A DNA stretch of 64,000 nt, taken from assembly GCA_964569225.1 (NCBI GenBank), contig CAZMTU010000002.1, forward strand, positions 6,854 through 70,853, read 5' to 3'. How positions within the stretch are numbered: the stretch's first letter is position 1; the number at the start of each line of letters is the position of its first letter. The notes below the pieces were generated by a model that was not told where the DNA came from, searched no databases, and saw nothing but the letters and a program-made list of their open reading frames with translations. The stretch comes from CAKSQF01 sp964569225. Lineage in GTDB: Bacteria; Bacillota; Clostridia; Oscillospirales; CAG-272. This document shows positions 52,937-60,571 of the stretch, in pieces. The position numbers and the translations under genes were made by a program.

Positions 52937-53758
52937 TCAAACTGAAAGATTCAACAGCACCAGTTCATTAGGACAAATCACTTTAGCGCCATAAAGATGC
53001 AATCCCTTTACAGCGTCCGCAAAACGTTTTTCAGGTCGGAAGGCCTCCACGCTGCTGAGCTGTTCGGCAAAGGCAATGGCGCGTCTGGTGCGGGCAAAGC
53101 ACTTGTGATAACCGTCCTGCACCGCCACATTATTCGACACATAAATGTCAAATCCAATAAGGGTCCCCAAATAACCGTTGGTCATTGCCTCCGTATTGTC
53201 GGTCGCCTCTACAAGCTTCGCTTTCAGCAGAAGCGCCGCCACCGCAGGCGAAATCTCCAACACTGTATCAGTGTTGCTGTTTACATTGTTGGAAAGCAGC
53301 TTTTCGCGTGCCTCAATGAGCAGATCCAGCATATCGGTATAAGCGACGCCTGTTTTCGTAATGGTGTTAGCGGTAGTGGCTTCGGTATACAGTCCAAACA
53401 CATAAGCGTCCGCCTGATCCGCCAATCCGCCTGCCGCCTCCCGCATAGCAGCCTGCATCAGTTTAGGTTTCGACTGTACCCGATCAATGTCATCGATCTG
53501 GAAATTGAAGGCCTTAGCGCGGTCAATCCGCAGGGTCACACTGCTGTCGCTGAGCGTTTCAGGGGAAGACATATCGGTATTTTTGGTGTAATCAAAAATA
53601 GTTACAGGTCCAATGGAATTAATCTTCACACTGTCGCCTACATTGCGAATATCTCCCTCAAACTCACGGTTGCAGTTCATAACCGCCACATATTCTTTAT
53701 CTAAAGATTTCAGAAGGGTTTCGCTCCATACACTGGGAATAAAGTTGGTAATAGCCAT
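52937..53758 (-). CDS. Phage major capsid protein (P22 coat-like)
   Basis: The 273-residue protein starts MAITNFIPSVWSETLLKSLD and has FEGDIRNVGDSVKINSIGPV then YTKNTDMSSPETLSDS, a pattern I know from short P22-coat-like capsid proteins of Bacillota phages. AAAGGAG precedes the ATG. A GGGGC/GCCCC hairpin at 53808-53820 lies between it and the scaffold gene and may set the high coat-to-scaffold ratio. No protease gene is nearby, consistent with P22-type assembly. Confidence 0.9.
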   Translation of the reverse strand: MAITNFIPSVWSETLLKSLDKEYVAVMNCNREFEGDIRNVGDSVKINSIGPVTIFDYTKNTDMSSPETLSDSSVTLRIDRAKAFNFQIDDIDRVQSKPKLMQAAMREAAGGLADQADAYVFGLYTEATTANTITKTGVAYTDMLDLLIEAREKLLSNNVNSNTDTVLEISPAVAALLLKAKLVEATDNTEAMTNGYLGTLIGFDIYVSNNVAVQDGYHKCFARTRRAIAFAEQLSSVEAFRPEKRFADAVKGLHLYGAKVICPNELVLLNLSV

Positions 53759-53824
53759 TATTTTTCTCCTTTATATAATTAATTAAGTATAATAAATATT
53801 GATTTTAGGGGCAATGCCCCATTT

Positions 53825-54316
53825 TTAATATGCGGAAGATTGCCCTTTTTCAAGACTGCGCAAAATTGCCTTATAGCTGCGGCGAATTTCTTTTCGGCTC
53901 ATAGCGCGAATCTCATCAATAGAGTAGAAGACCTCTCCACAGCTTCCCGTCAATTCGCCCGCTGATTCAGAGGCGGCTGTCCGAGCGGCGATTTTGCCTT
54001 CCGCCTGCGCCAGTTCCCGCCTGCGCAGATAAAGCGCGTAAGCCGCCGCCAAGGGAATTTTTGCCGTCGCCGCTTCCTGACAAACCGCTTCGGGCAGTTT
54101 ATCACACTCCACCTCCGGATAAAGCTCTTTTAGCAATGCTTCTTCCGCACGCTTGCGGCTTTCATCCGCCAGTCTTGCTTTCAATGCTGCCAGTTCTTCT
54201 TCCGCAGTCACGATATGCCCGTCATTATCAGGCGTTTTACCGCCGTCCGATCGACCTCGGCTGTCCGGTATTCCGTCATTGACCGGCAAAGCAGTCGTAG
54301 TGTTATCGGTCATCAT
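53825..54316 (-). CDS. Phage scaffolding protein
   Basis: The 163-residue protein is highly charged and helical, with a disordered Gly/Asp start and a coiled region (EEELAALKARLADESRKRAE). It lies between portal and coat genes, where scaffold proteins always lie in this type of phage. Its ATG overlaps the portal stop codon as ATGA. Confidence 0.78.
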   Translation of the reverse strand: MMTDNTTTALPVNDGIPDSRGRSDGGKTPDNDGHIVTAEEELAALKARLADESRKRAEEALLKELYPEVECDKLPEAVCQEAATAKIPLAAAYALYLRRRELAQAEGKIAARTAASESAGELTGSCGEVFYSIDEIRAMSRKEIRRSYKAILRSLEKGQSSAY

Positions 54317-55887
54317 TCTTCTCCTTTCATTGATTCCGCATCGTCAATGCGCGCGTTCCTCTGAGCGGCATCCTCTCTTCGGGCACGGTCTAACAGTTTT
54401 TCCTTTTCGGTAAGTATACCGTCAGGCAGACGTTCCAGATACTCCGCAAAGGTGATATGCCCCGCCGACAGAAGACTGTTAAGCGTTGTAAGCAAAAGCG
54501 ACTGGGAAAATCTTTTACTGGCGCCGCTGTCCACATACACACCGATTGCGTCAGTATTCACAGTCCTCAGCTTGAGGTAGACCACTTCGCCGTCCAGCGC
54601 GTAGCCGCGCTGATCGGGGAAGTATGCCTTCATCATTTCCAGCCATATAAGCGCCAGCGATTCCACACAGCGGCTCAATGACGCCCGTACATGGTCCAGC
54701 GGCACCTCCGCCGCTTCCCGCAGTGCAATAATCGCGCTGGTGTTGGTAGGATCGGCTTCGCCCAGCACAATATCAGTAGCGCCGGTAAGATCCTTTGTAT
54801 TTTCAATCACCGATTCGATTACCTGCATATATTCGCTTTGCATCTGTCCCACGCCAAGCGTCACCGCCGCGCCAGACACATCCCCGCCGGACAGCACACC
54901 TATAGCCTGTCCTACCTCATTGCTCCATTCTGGAATCAATCGCTTGTCATAGATCACTTTTGAAAAGGCAGTATCGGTCATATGCTTCATCAGCAGCGCG
55001 TAAGCCTTATTGATATATTTTTGATTGGAGATCAGCTCACTGACCGGCGATGAGCCGTGAAAACTGTTTTTTGCCCGATCCCAGTGAAACATCGCCACCG
55101 GATAGCGTTTCAGTCTGGTTTGTACCTTTTTCAGCACAAGTTGGCGGACAGCCTTTTCCCAACACACATAACCTTCCCGATTCCGGTAAAATTTGATAAG
55201 ATAAGTGGTCTTTTCCCCACTCTCCCGATCGGACAGATCGCCTGCCTGACTTTCCGTATCGCTGTCCGGCTGTATCTTTTTAAGATCATCTTCCCGAAAT
55301 CCACAGGCAGCCGCTTCTTTTCGAAGCCGCTCTACCGAGCATCTACCCGCAAGGATCAAATAACGCTGAGACTGAATATCGTCTAAATTCATATCCGCCG
55401 CAAAGAGATTAACGCTGTCTATGACGGCGGTTCTAATATCGCCGGGATAATCCCCCTCTCCCGGCAGCGTTTCATCGTACCGACAATAGAAGATGCCGTC
55501 GCCGGTAAGCACCGCGTCAAAAAGTGCCTCCCGCAGCAAATTGTCCATGCCGCTCTGTTTCCATCGGCGACCGGTAATGCGGTTCAGCGCATGAAGCGTA
55601 TCTTCTTCCGTCCTTCGCATTCTGCTGTCCTCCACAAAGGGTAATCCGGTGTCCACATAGCGCACCGACAGCTTATAATTGAGCACCGCGCTCACCAAAT
55701 AGGACGCGATCCGCTTCACTAAATTAAATACCGGTGTGGGCAGTGCTCCGGCATTGACCCCTTTCCACTGATCGCCCCGGTAAAACCGTTCATTTTCGTC
55801 TACCCGACTGTACAGTCCGATCTGCCTTTTGTAGGCGCGACCTTCCTCATACTGCCGCCAGACCTCGGTCAACTGTTTATCTTTCAT
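54313..55887 (-). CDS. Phage portal protein (P22-like)
   Basis: The 524-residue protein has RVDENERFYRGDQW, YRNREGYVCWEK and GATDIVLGEADPTNTSAII, followed by the REAAEVPLDHVRASLSR helix, all usual in P22-type portal proteins of Bacillota phages. It would form the dodecameric DNA gate. AAGGAG sets the start at 55887. It is full length and open. Confidence 0.9.
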   Translation of the reverse strand: MKDKQLTEVWRQYEEGRAYKRQIGLYSRVDENERFYRGDQWKGVNAGALPTPVFNLVKRIASYLVSAVLNYKLSVRYVDTGLPFVEDSRMRRTEEDTLHALNRITGRRWKQSGMDNLLREALFDAVLTGDGIFYCRYDETLPGEGDYPGDIRTAVIDSVNLFAADMNLDDIQSQRYLILAGRCSVERLRKEAAACGFREDDLKKIQPDSDTESQAGDLSDRESGEKTTYLIKFYRNREGYVCWEKAVRQLVLKKVQTRLKRYPVAMFHWDRAKNSFHGSSPVSELISNQKYINKAYALLMKHMTDTAFSKVIYDKRLIPEWSNEVGQAIGVLSGGDVSGAAVTLGVGQMQSEYMQVIESVIENTKDLTGATDIVLGEADPTNTSAIIALREAAEVPLDHVRASLSRCVESLALIWLEMMKAYFPDQRGYALDGEVVYLKLRTVNTDAIGVYVDSGASKRFSQSLLLTTLNSLLSAGHITFAEYLERLPDGILTEKEKLLDRARREDAAQRNARIDDAESMKGEE

Positions 55888-55924
55888 GAGAACTCCTTTA
55901 TATTGATCATCATATTGGGTAAGC

Positions 55925-56074
55925 CTAATCCGGAACGCCATCTTCCTTTAGCTGGCTCTTTAAAAAATTTTCCGGCATTTTTGAAACTGCTTCCGAATAG
56001 CTTGCGGTTTTCAGGGATATTTTCAAAAATCCCGCAGAACGCCCGCCAGTATTATGATGCAGGTCTTCCTGCAC
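55925..56074 (-). CDS. Possible 49-aa protein between terminase and portal genes
   Basis: A GTG at 56074, 3 nt after GAGGGG, opens a frame of 49 codons ending before the portal ribosome site; it contains AGFLKISLKTASYSEAVSKM, then PENFLKSQLKED, an amphipathic-looking sequence. The 210-nt space is otherwise unexplained in a compact cassette. The evidence is only position and composition. Confidence 0.35.
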   Translation of the reverse strand: MQEDLHHNTGGRSAGFLKISLKTASYSEAVSKMPENFLKSQLKEDGVPD

Positions 56075-56097
56075 AAGCCCCCTCACTCCCCCTTTTC

Positions 56098-57471
56098 CTA
56101 ATATTCCGCAAGCGTAGGCGAGCGTTCCGTAAAATCCGCCCAAAGGGGCGTTTCAGGGATATCGGGTTGAGCGGGAATACTCATCAATCCGTAGCGAAGC
56201 GCTTCGGGAAAATGAGTCACCGCATGAGGATGGGCGGAAGCGTCTTCCGGACAGTGCTTATCATGGAGCAATGCGGGAAGCGTGCGAATCAGTTCGGTAC
56301 AGGTAGAGAAGATTTGCAGTCCGGGCTTTCCGTCAGACCGTAACGCTAAAAATTCGCGCAAATTTCGCCATCCGATAATTCGCCGGTTGTCTGCCTTCAG
56401 CAGTACCGGCAATCCGGGTATGGCGCTCATGATGGCAACACCTGAAAGTCCGCTGTCCTGCCGTCTGTTCCATAGATCGGGAGACGCCGCAAAATACTGA
56501 GGCAAAGCCCCTGCCGATTCTGAAGCCACTGCTCCCGCTGCCGCTGTAAGCGTCAAACCGGATCGTCCAAGCTCACGATAAACATAAATCCGTCCATCTG
56601 GCGCCATTGCAAGCCAAAGTGCCGCCAGCATATCGAACCCATAATCCATTGCTCCGAAAAAAATCCAATCAGAAGGCAGTTTAAATGGCTCGCATACATG
56701 GATATGTCGGGAAAACTCCGGAAAATACTGTCCCTCAAAGACATCCCAGCTTCCTTCCAGCCATGCCCGGCGCAGCGCGTCGGGCAGAGTTTCAAGCTGC
56801 TTCACATAGCCTGGATCCTGTCTCAGCAGCACCGTATTATCGTACACCCCAGCCGGAATGAAGGTGTACTCATCCGGATTCTCATCCGGGCGAAACTGCC
56901 GGTCCACGAAAAGCCTTTTCACCCATGCATGACCCACTCCCCCCGGATTACAGGTCAGATACATTCGTTTTGGCAGATCGTTGGCGCCGCGCAGGCACGC
57001 TTTAAAAGTAGAGAATTGGAATTCGGTGAGCTGTGTAGCTTCGTCTAAAGCGATTACATCATATTCCTGCCCCTGATAGCGCAGCACATCCCGCTCCTTA
57101 TCGCAATAGCCCAATACCAACCGGGACCCATTTGGAAAAGAAAAGCAATGACTGACTTCAGAGTAGTTTACCGCCCCGCCCAACTGACTGAGCAGGGGAA
57201 AAATGTGATTTTCCCGCAGCTCAGGCAGAGTACGGCGAATCAGCAGTGCTTTCAGCCCCGCATAGCGGAATGCCATCAGGATCAGCTTGCGGCGCAGTGC
57301 CCAAGACTTTCCGCCGCCCCGCGCGCCACCGTAAGCGGTATAGCGGGCGGTCGAATCAAAGAACGCCTGCTGCTTAGAAGAAGGCTTTCCCTCCAACCGC
57401 AATACACCGCCCTGTATTTTTTTATTCCGATCAGACGCCTTGCTTTGATAGGCTTGATGCTTATACGCCAT
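56098..57471 (-). CDS. Phage terminase large subunit
   Basis: The roughly 457-residue packaging motor has Walker A GGARGGGKSWA, Walker B with DVIALDEATQL, the motif YLTCNPGGVGHAW and a nuclease domain with the acidic MDYGF near residue 270. It appears full length. Several Met codons occur at the start; ATG 57471 overlaps the small-subunit gene by 11 bases. Confidence 0.93.
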   Translation of the reverse strand: MAYKHQAYQSKASDRNKKIQGGVLRLEGKPSSKQQAFFDSTARYTAYGGARGGGKSWALRRKLILMAFRYAGLKALLIRRTLPELRENHIFPLLSQLGGAVNYSEVSHCFSFPNGSRLVLGYCDKERDVLRYQGQEYDVIALDEATQLTEFQFSTFKACLRGANDLPKRMYLTCNPGGVGHAWVKRLFVDRQFRPDENPDEYTFIPAGVYDNTVLLRQDPGYVKQLETLPDALRRAWLEGSWDVFEGQYFPEFSRHIHVCEPFKLPSDWIFFGAMDYGFDMLAALWLAMAPDGRIYVYRELGRSGLTLTAAAGAVASESAGALPQYFAASPDLWNRRQDSGLSGVAIMSAIPGLPVLLKADNRRIIGWRNLREFLALRSDGKPGLQIFSTCTELIRTLPALLHDKHCPEDASAHPHAVTHFPEALRYGLMSIPAQPDIPETPLWADFTERSPTLAEY

Positions 57472-57826
57472 CGGCATGTCCGTCATGCTCGCAGATAATG
57501 CACAGCGTGTCATCCTCTTTTGTTCCGCAGAGGGAACGGTTAAAATCCGCGATAAAGGACATGTTGGCGGCAGAATTGGTCATTTTAGTGTTCAGAGCTT
57601 CGTCTATAAAGGTAGACTGCGCAATATCAAACATCAGCGGATAGACCGCGCTCAGACGGGCGAAGTTATCTCTGGAAATGCCGCAGAAGCGGCAAAAACC
57701 GGCCGCATTAGGTAAGCGGCGATTGGTTTCGTCATTGCAATGCTTGATATAGCTTTTCAGTTTTCTTCGGAAAACCGCTTCACTTTCAAACACTGCGGTT
57801 GTTTTTTCTCGATCAGTTGCATCCAT
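57461..57826 (-). CDS. Phage terminase small subunit
   Basis: The 121-residue protein has a helical DNA-binding fold with LPNAAGFCRFCGISRDNF, as in terminase small subunits. Its place directly before the large subunit supports the call. AAAGGAG lies before the start. An extended -10 (TGTTATACT) at 57870-57875 on the minus strand is a candidate promoter for the cassette. Confidence 0.85.
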   Translation of the reverse strand: MDATDREKTTAVFESEAVFRRKLKSYIKHCNDETNRRLPNAAGFCRFCGISRDNFARLSAVYPLMFDIAQSTFIDEALNTKMTNSAANMSFIADFNRSLCGTKEDDTLCIICEHDGHADGV

Positions 57827-58163
57827 TTACATATTTCTCCTTTCTTTTGACTTTTCCGGCTGCAATGACAGTATAACAGATCGGAATGTATGATACAGTT
57901 GCATTTCGTCTTATTTTGTACGATTTTCGAAACATTTGTTCCCACTTTAAACAGTAGACCCAAAACAAGCATTGCTTTATTGCCCAAAATCTTCTTTCCG
58001 CAACTTTAGCAAACCAATTGACAATTTAATAGGTTTATGGTAAAATAAATTTGATATGTATTATCTTACAATTTATTGAACCAACAGTATAACAGTTTTC
58101 ACGGAGGATTTTCTGTCTGATTTTTCACCATTCCGGTCAGGTGATCCGGAAAAGGAGGCTGCA
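57827..58163. promoter_or_regulatory. Divergent region between phage cassette and rarA
   Basis: It holds the candidate phage promoter (57870-57875), the rarA promoter TTGACA-N17-TAAAAT (58018-58046), an early GGAGG at 58103-58107 with CTG 58113 in frame with rarA, and a TTCCGG/CCGGAA hairpin (58131-58151) just before the AAGGAGG of ATG 58164. No repressor or integrase gene is present. Confidence 0.75.
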
Positions 58164-59408
58164 ATGAATCATACCCCTTTAGCCGACGCGCTTCGTCCCG
58201 TCTCCTTTGACGAAATGGTGGGGCAAACTCATCTGTTCGGCAAAAACGGCGCCATCCGTCGAATCATCGCTCAGGGCTATCTGCCTAACATGATTTTTTT
58301 CGGACCGCCCGGCACCGGTAAAACCACTGCCGCGGGCATCATTGCCTCAGGCAGCGGCAAAACGATCCGCAGGCTGAACGCCACTACCGATTCGCTTGCC
58401 GACGTAAAAGAAGTGTGCTCTGAAACCGCTACGCTGTTCGGCAGCGGCGGCATTCTGCTTTATCTGGACGAGATTCAGTATTTCAATAAAAAACAGCAGC
58501 AATCGCTGCTTTCCTATTTGGAGGACGGGCGAATCACCCTGATCGCTTCTACGACCGAAAATCCTTACTTATATGTATATAATGCCGTCATTTCCCGATC
58601 GTCTGTCTATGAATTCAAAGCGGTCAGCGCGGAAGAACTGCTGCCGGTGCTGAACCGGGGACTTGATTGGCTGAACCGTCAAACAAACAGCCAGCGTACC
58701 GCCGACCGGGAGGCGCTGATGATTATCGCAGGCGCGGCTTCAGGGGATGTACGCCGGTCTTTGAATCTGCTGGAGGGTGCTTACTATGCCGCTGAGGGAA
58801 CGCTCACTGCCGATGTTCTGAAATCACTGGGACAAGTGACCAACGGCAATTTTGACAAGGACGGTACTGTTCACTACGATTTGCTCTCTGCCCTGCAAAA
58901 ATCCATCCGGGGCAGCGATCCGGACGCCGCGATCTTTTATTTAGCAAGGCTGCTTACCGGAGGCGATTTGATTGGCGCCTGCCGACGGTTGTCGGTCATT
59001 GCCTCCGAGGATGTAGGGCTTGCGTATCCACAGGCCGCCGCCATTACAGAAGCATGCATTTCCGCCGCTTTTCGTGTAGGACTGCCTGAAGCGTCTATTC
59101 CCCTGTCCAACGCCGTTCTGCTGCTGGCGACAGCGCCCAAGTCCAACAGCGCGGAAGCCGCCTATCAGAAAGCCGCCGCCGACGTCGCTGCGGGCAAGGG
59201 GCAGAATATCCCAACTCATCTGCGTCAGACTACTCGTTTTGACGGCTATCGTTACCCGCATGATTACCCCGATCACTATGTGAATCAAAGATATCTCCCG
59301 GATGATCTGAAAAACGCCGGCTACTATACCCCCGGTCCCAACAAAAACGAACAAGCGGCTGATCTTTACTGGAAAAAAATAAAGGACGATCATAAAGAAC
59401 CATTCTGA
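58164..59408 (+). CDS. rarA: Replication-associated recombination protein A (AAA ATPase)
   Basis: The 414-residue protein has Walker A GPPGTGKTTAAG, Walker B LLYLDEIQYF, the TTENPY sensor motif and the C-terminal tetramerisation region (KSNSAEAAYQKAAADV, then PTHLRQ). RarA/MgsA acts at stalled replication forks with the clamp loader and SSB. ATG 58164 has an ideal ribosome site; a CTG at 58113 in the same frame would add 17 residues (LSDFSPFRSGDPEKEAA) that resemble the N-terminus of many clostridial RarA proteins. Confidence 0.95.
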   Translation: MNHTPLADALRPVSFDEMVGQTHLFGKNGAIRRIIAQGYLPNMIFFGPPGTGKTTAAGIIASGSGKTIRRLNATTDSLADVKEVCSETATLFGSGGILLYLDEIQYFNKKQQQSLLSYLEDGRITLIASTTENPYLYVYNAVISRSSVYEFKAVSAEELLPVLNRGLDWLNRQTNSQRTADREALMIIAGAASGDVRRSLNLLEGAYYAAEGTLTADVLKSLGQVTNGNFDKDGTVHYDLLSALQKSIRGSDPDAAIFYLARLLTGGDLIGACRRLSVIASEDVGLAYPQAAAITEACISAAFRVGLPEASIPLSNAVLLLATAPKSNSAEAAYQKAAADVAAGKGQNIPTHLRQTTRFDGYRYPHDYPDHYVNQRYLPDDLKNAGYYTPGPNKNEQAADLYWKKIKDDHKEPF

Positions 59409-59425
59409 CATCGAAAGGAGTCTGC

Positions 59426-60418
59426 GTGTCCGGATCACCGGTCATGCAAAAAAAATCAATGGAAATCAAACAGCTCGATCCAGTTCTTGAACAACAGTCT
59501 GAAGCCAAGCCGAATTCATCAGAACTATCTCTTCAATCGCCCCAAAACAGCCCAAAGCAGAAGAAAAAACGCTTTAAAGAAGGACGGCGTCTTCGGACAA
59601 TTGATCCCATGGCAGTTGTGGTGCCCTACATTATGAAGGACCGCAATGATTCTCTGAATTACATATCCGATTCCATCGATATTACTGAAACTGAACGGTA
59701 TATCGCGAAAAAACGCAAGCAAGGCTATGAGAATTTCGGTCTGATGCACATTTTTTTAGCCGCCTACGTCCGCACCGTCTGTGAAAAACCGGCGGTCAAC
59801 CGCTTTATTCGGGGACAGCGGATTTACGCGCGCAATAACATCGAAATCTGTCTGACCATCAAAAAAGAAATGACCGCAGGCTCTCCCGATACCGTTGTGA
59901 AATTCTTTCCGGAACGTACTGATACGGCCATCGACATTTATAACGGCGTCAACACTACCATTCGGGAAAGTAAATCGGCGGAAGCTACCGATTTTGACAA
60001 GCTGGCAAAGGTACTCTCTTACATTCCGGGCGTATTCTTCAGGCTTACCGTCGGACTGTTAAAAATACTGGATTACTGGCGGCTGCTGCCCCGTGCTCTG
60101 ACAAAACTCTCCCCTTTTCATGGCAGCTATTTCATTACTTCAATGGGTTCGCTGGGCGTTCCGCCTATCTACCATCATATCTATAACTTCGGCACGGTCC
60201 CGCTCTTCACCTCCTTCGGCGCTAAGCGCAGAGAATATGCCCTGCAAGCAGACGGAAGTGTGACAGAAAAAAAGGTGGTCGACTATAAAATTGTCATGGA
60301 TGAACGCATCTGCGATGGCTTTTACTATGCCAGCGCGCTGAAAACCATGCGATTCTACATTAAGCATCCCGAAAAGCTTGATCTTCCCCCAAAAGAGATT
60401 ATTGAAGATATTCCGTAG
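59426..60418 (+). CDS. E2-like acyltransferase domain protein lacking the catalytic His
   Basis: The 330-residue protein has a disordered basic N-terminus (about 1-55) and then a single domain of the 2-oxoacid dehydrogenase E2/chloramphenicol acetyltransferase fold. It lacks lipoyl and subunit-binding domains. The active motif HxxxDG reads E293-RIC-D297-G298, so the catalytic His is replaced by Glu. A hydrophobic stretch (VFFRLTVGLLKILDYW) near residue 210 is unusual. The GTG start follows AAAGGAG by 5 nt. It lies 17 nt after rarA. Catalysis of normal E2 type is unlikely; function unknown. Confidence 0.82.
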   Translation: MSGSPVMQKKSMEIKQLDPVLEQQSEAKPNSSELSLQSPQNSPKQKKKRFKEGRRLRTIDPMAVVVPYIMKDRNDSLNYISDSIDITETERYIAKKRKQGYENFGLMHIFLAAYVRTVCEKPAVNRFIRGQRIYARNNIEICLTIKKEMTAGSPDTVVKFFPERTDTAIDIYNGVNTTIRESKSAEATDFDKLAKVLSYIPGVFFRLTVGLLKILDYWRLLPRALTKLSPFHGSYFITSMGSLGVPPIYHHIYNFGTVPLFTSFGAKRREYALQADGSVTEKKVVDYKIVMDERICDGFYYASALKTMRFYIKHPEKLDLPPKEIIEDIP

Positions 60419-60509
60419 CACAGAAAAGCATGCTCCTTTCAGATCGTGGGCATCTTCGCTGCCGACTGAAAGCTTAAACACCTATTCTGTTTTTTAAATG
60501 TTTTAAAAA

Positions 60510-60538
60510 ATTCGGTAAAACCGTAAGGTTTCCCGAAT
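60510..60538. other. Leader hairpin of the mannosidase gene
   Basis: ATTCGG and CCGAAT enclose AAACC/GGTTT with loop GTAA. It is flanked by A-runs, so on the plus strand it is a leader hairpin about 20 nt before GGAGG; on the minus strand it would look like a terminator, but no leftward gene ends here. Confidence 0.5.
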
Positions 60539-60571
60539 AAAATAAAAATAAATCCTATTATGGAGGTATTT

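Noticed and set aside
52515..58163. Complete inducible prophage
   Set aside because: No integrase, repressor, tail, lysis genes or flanking direct repeats were seen; only head and packaging genes are present.
60419..60571. Separate small gene or riboswitch before the mannosidase gene
   Set aside because: Only two hairpins are seen, with no known aptamer features and no credible frame.
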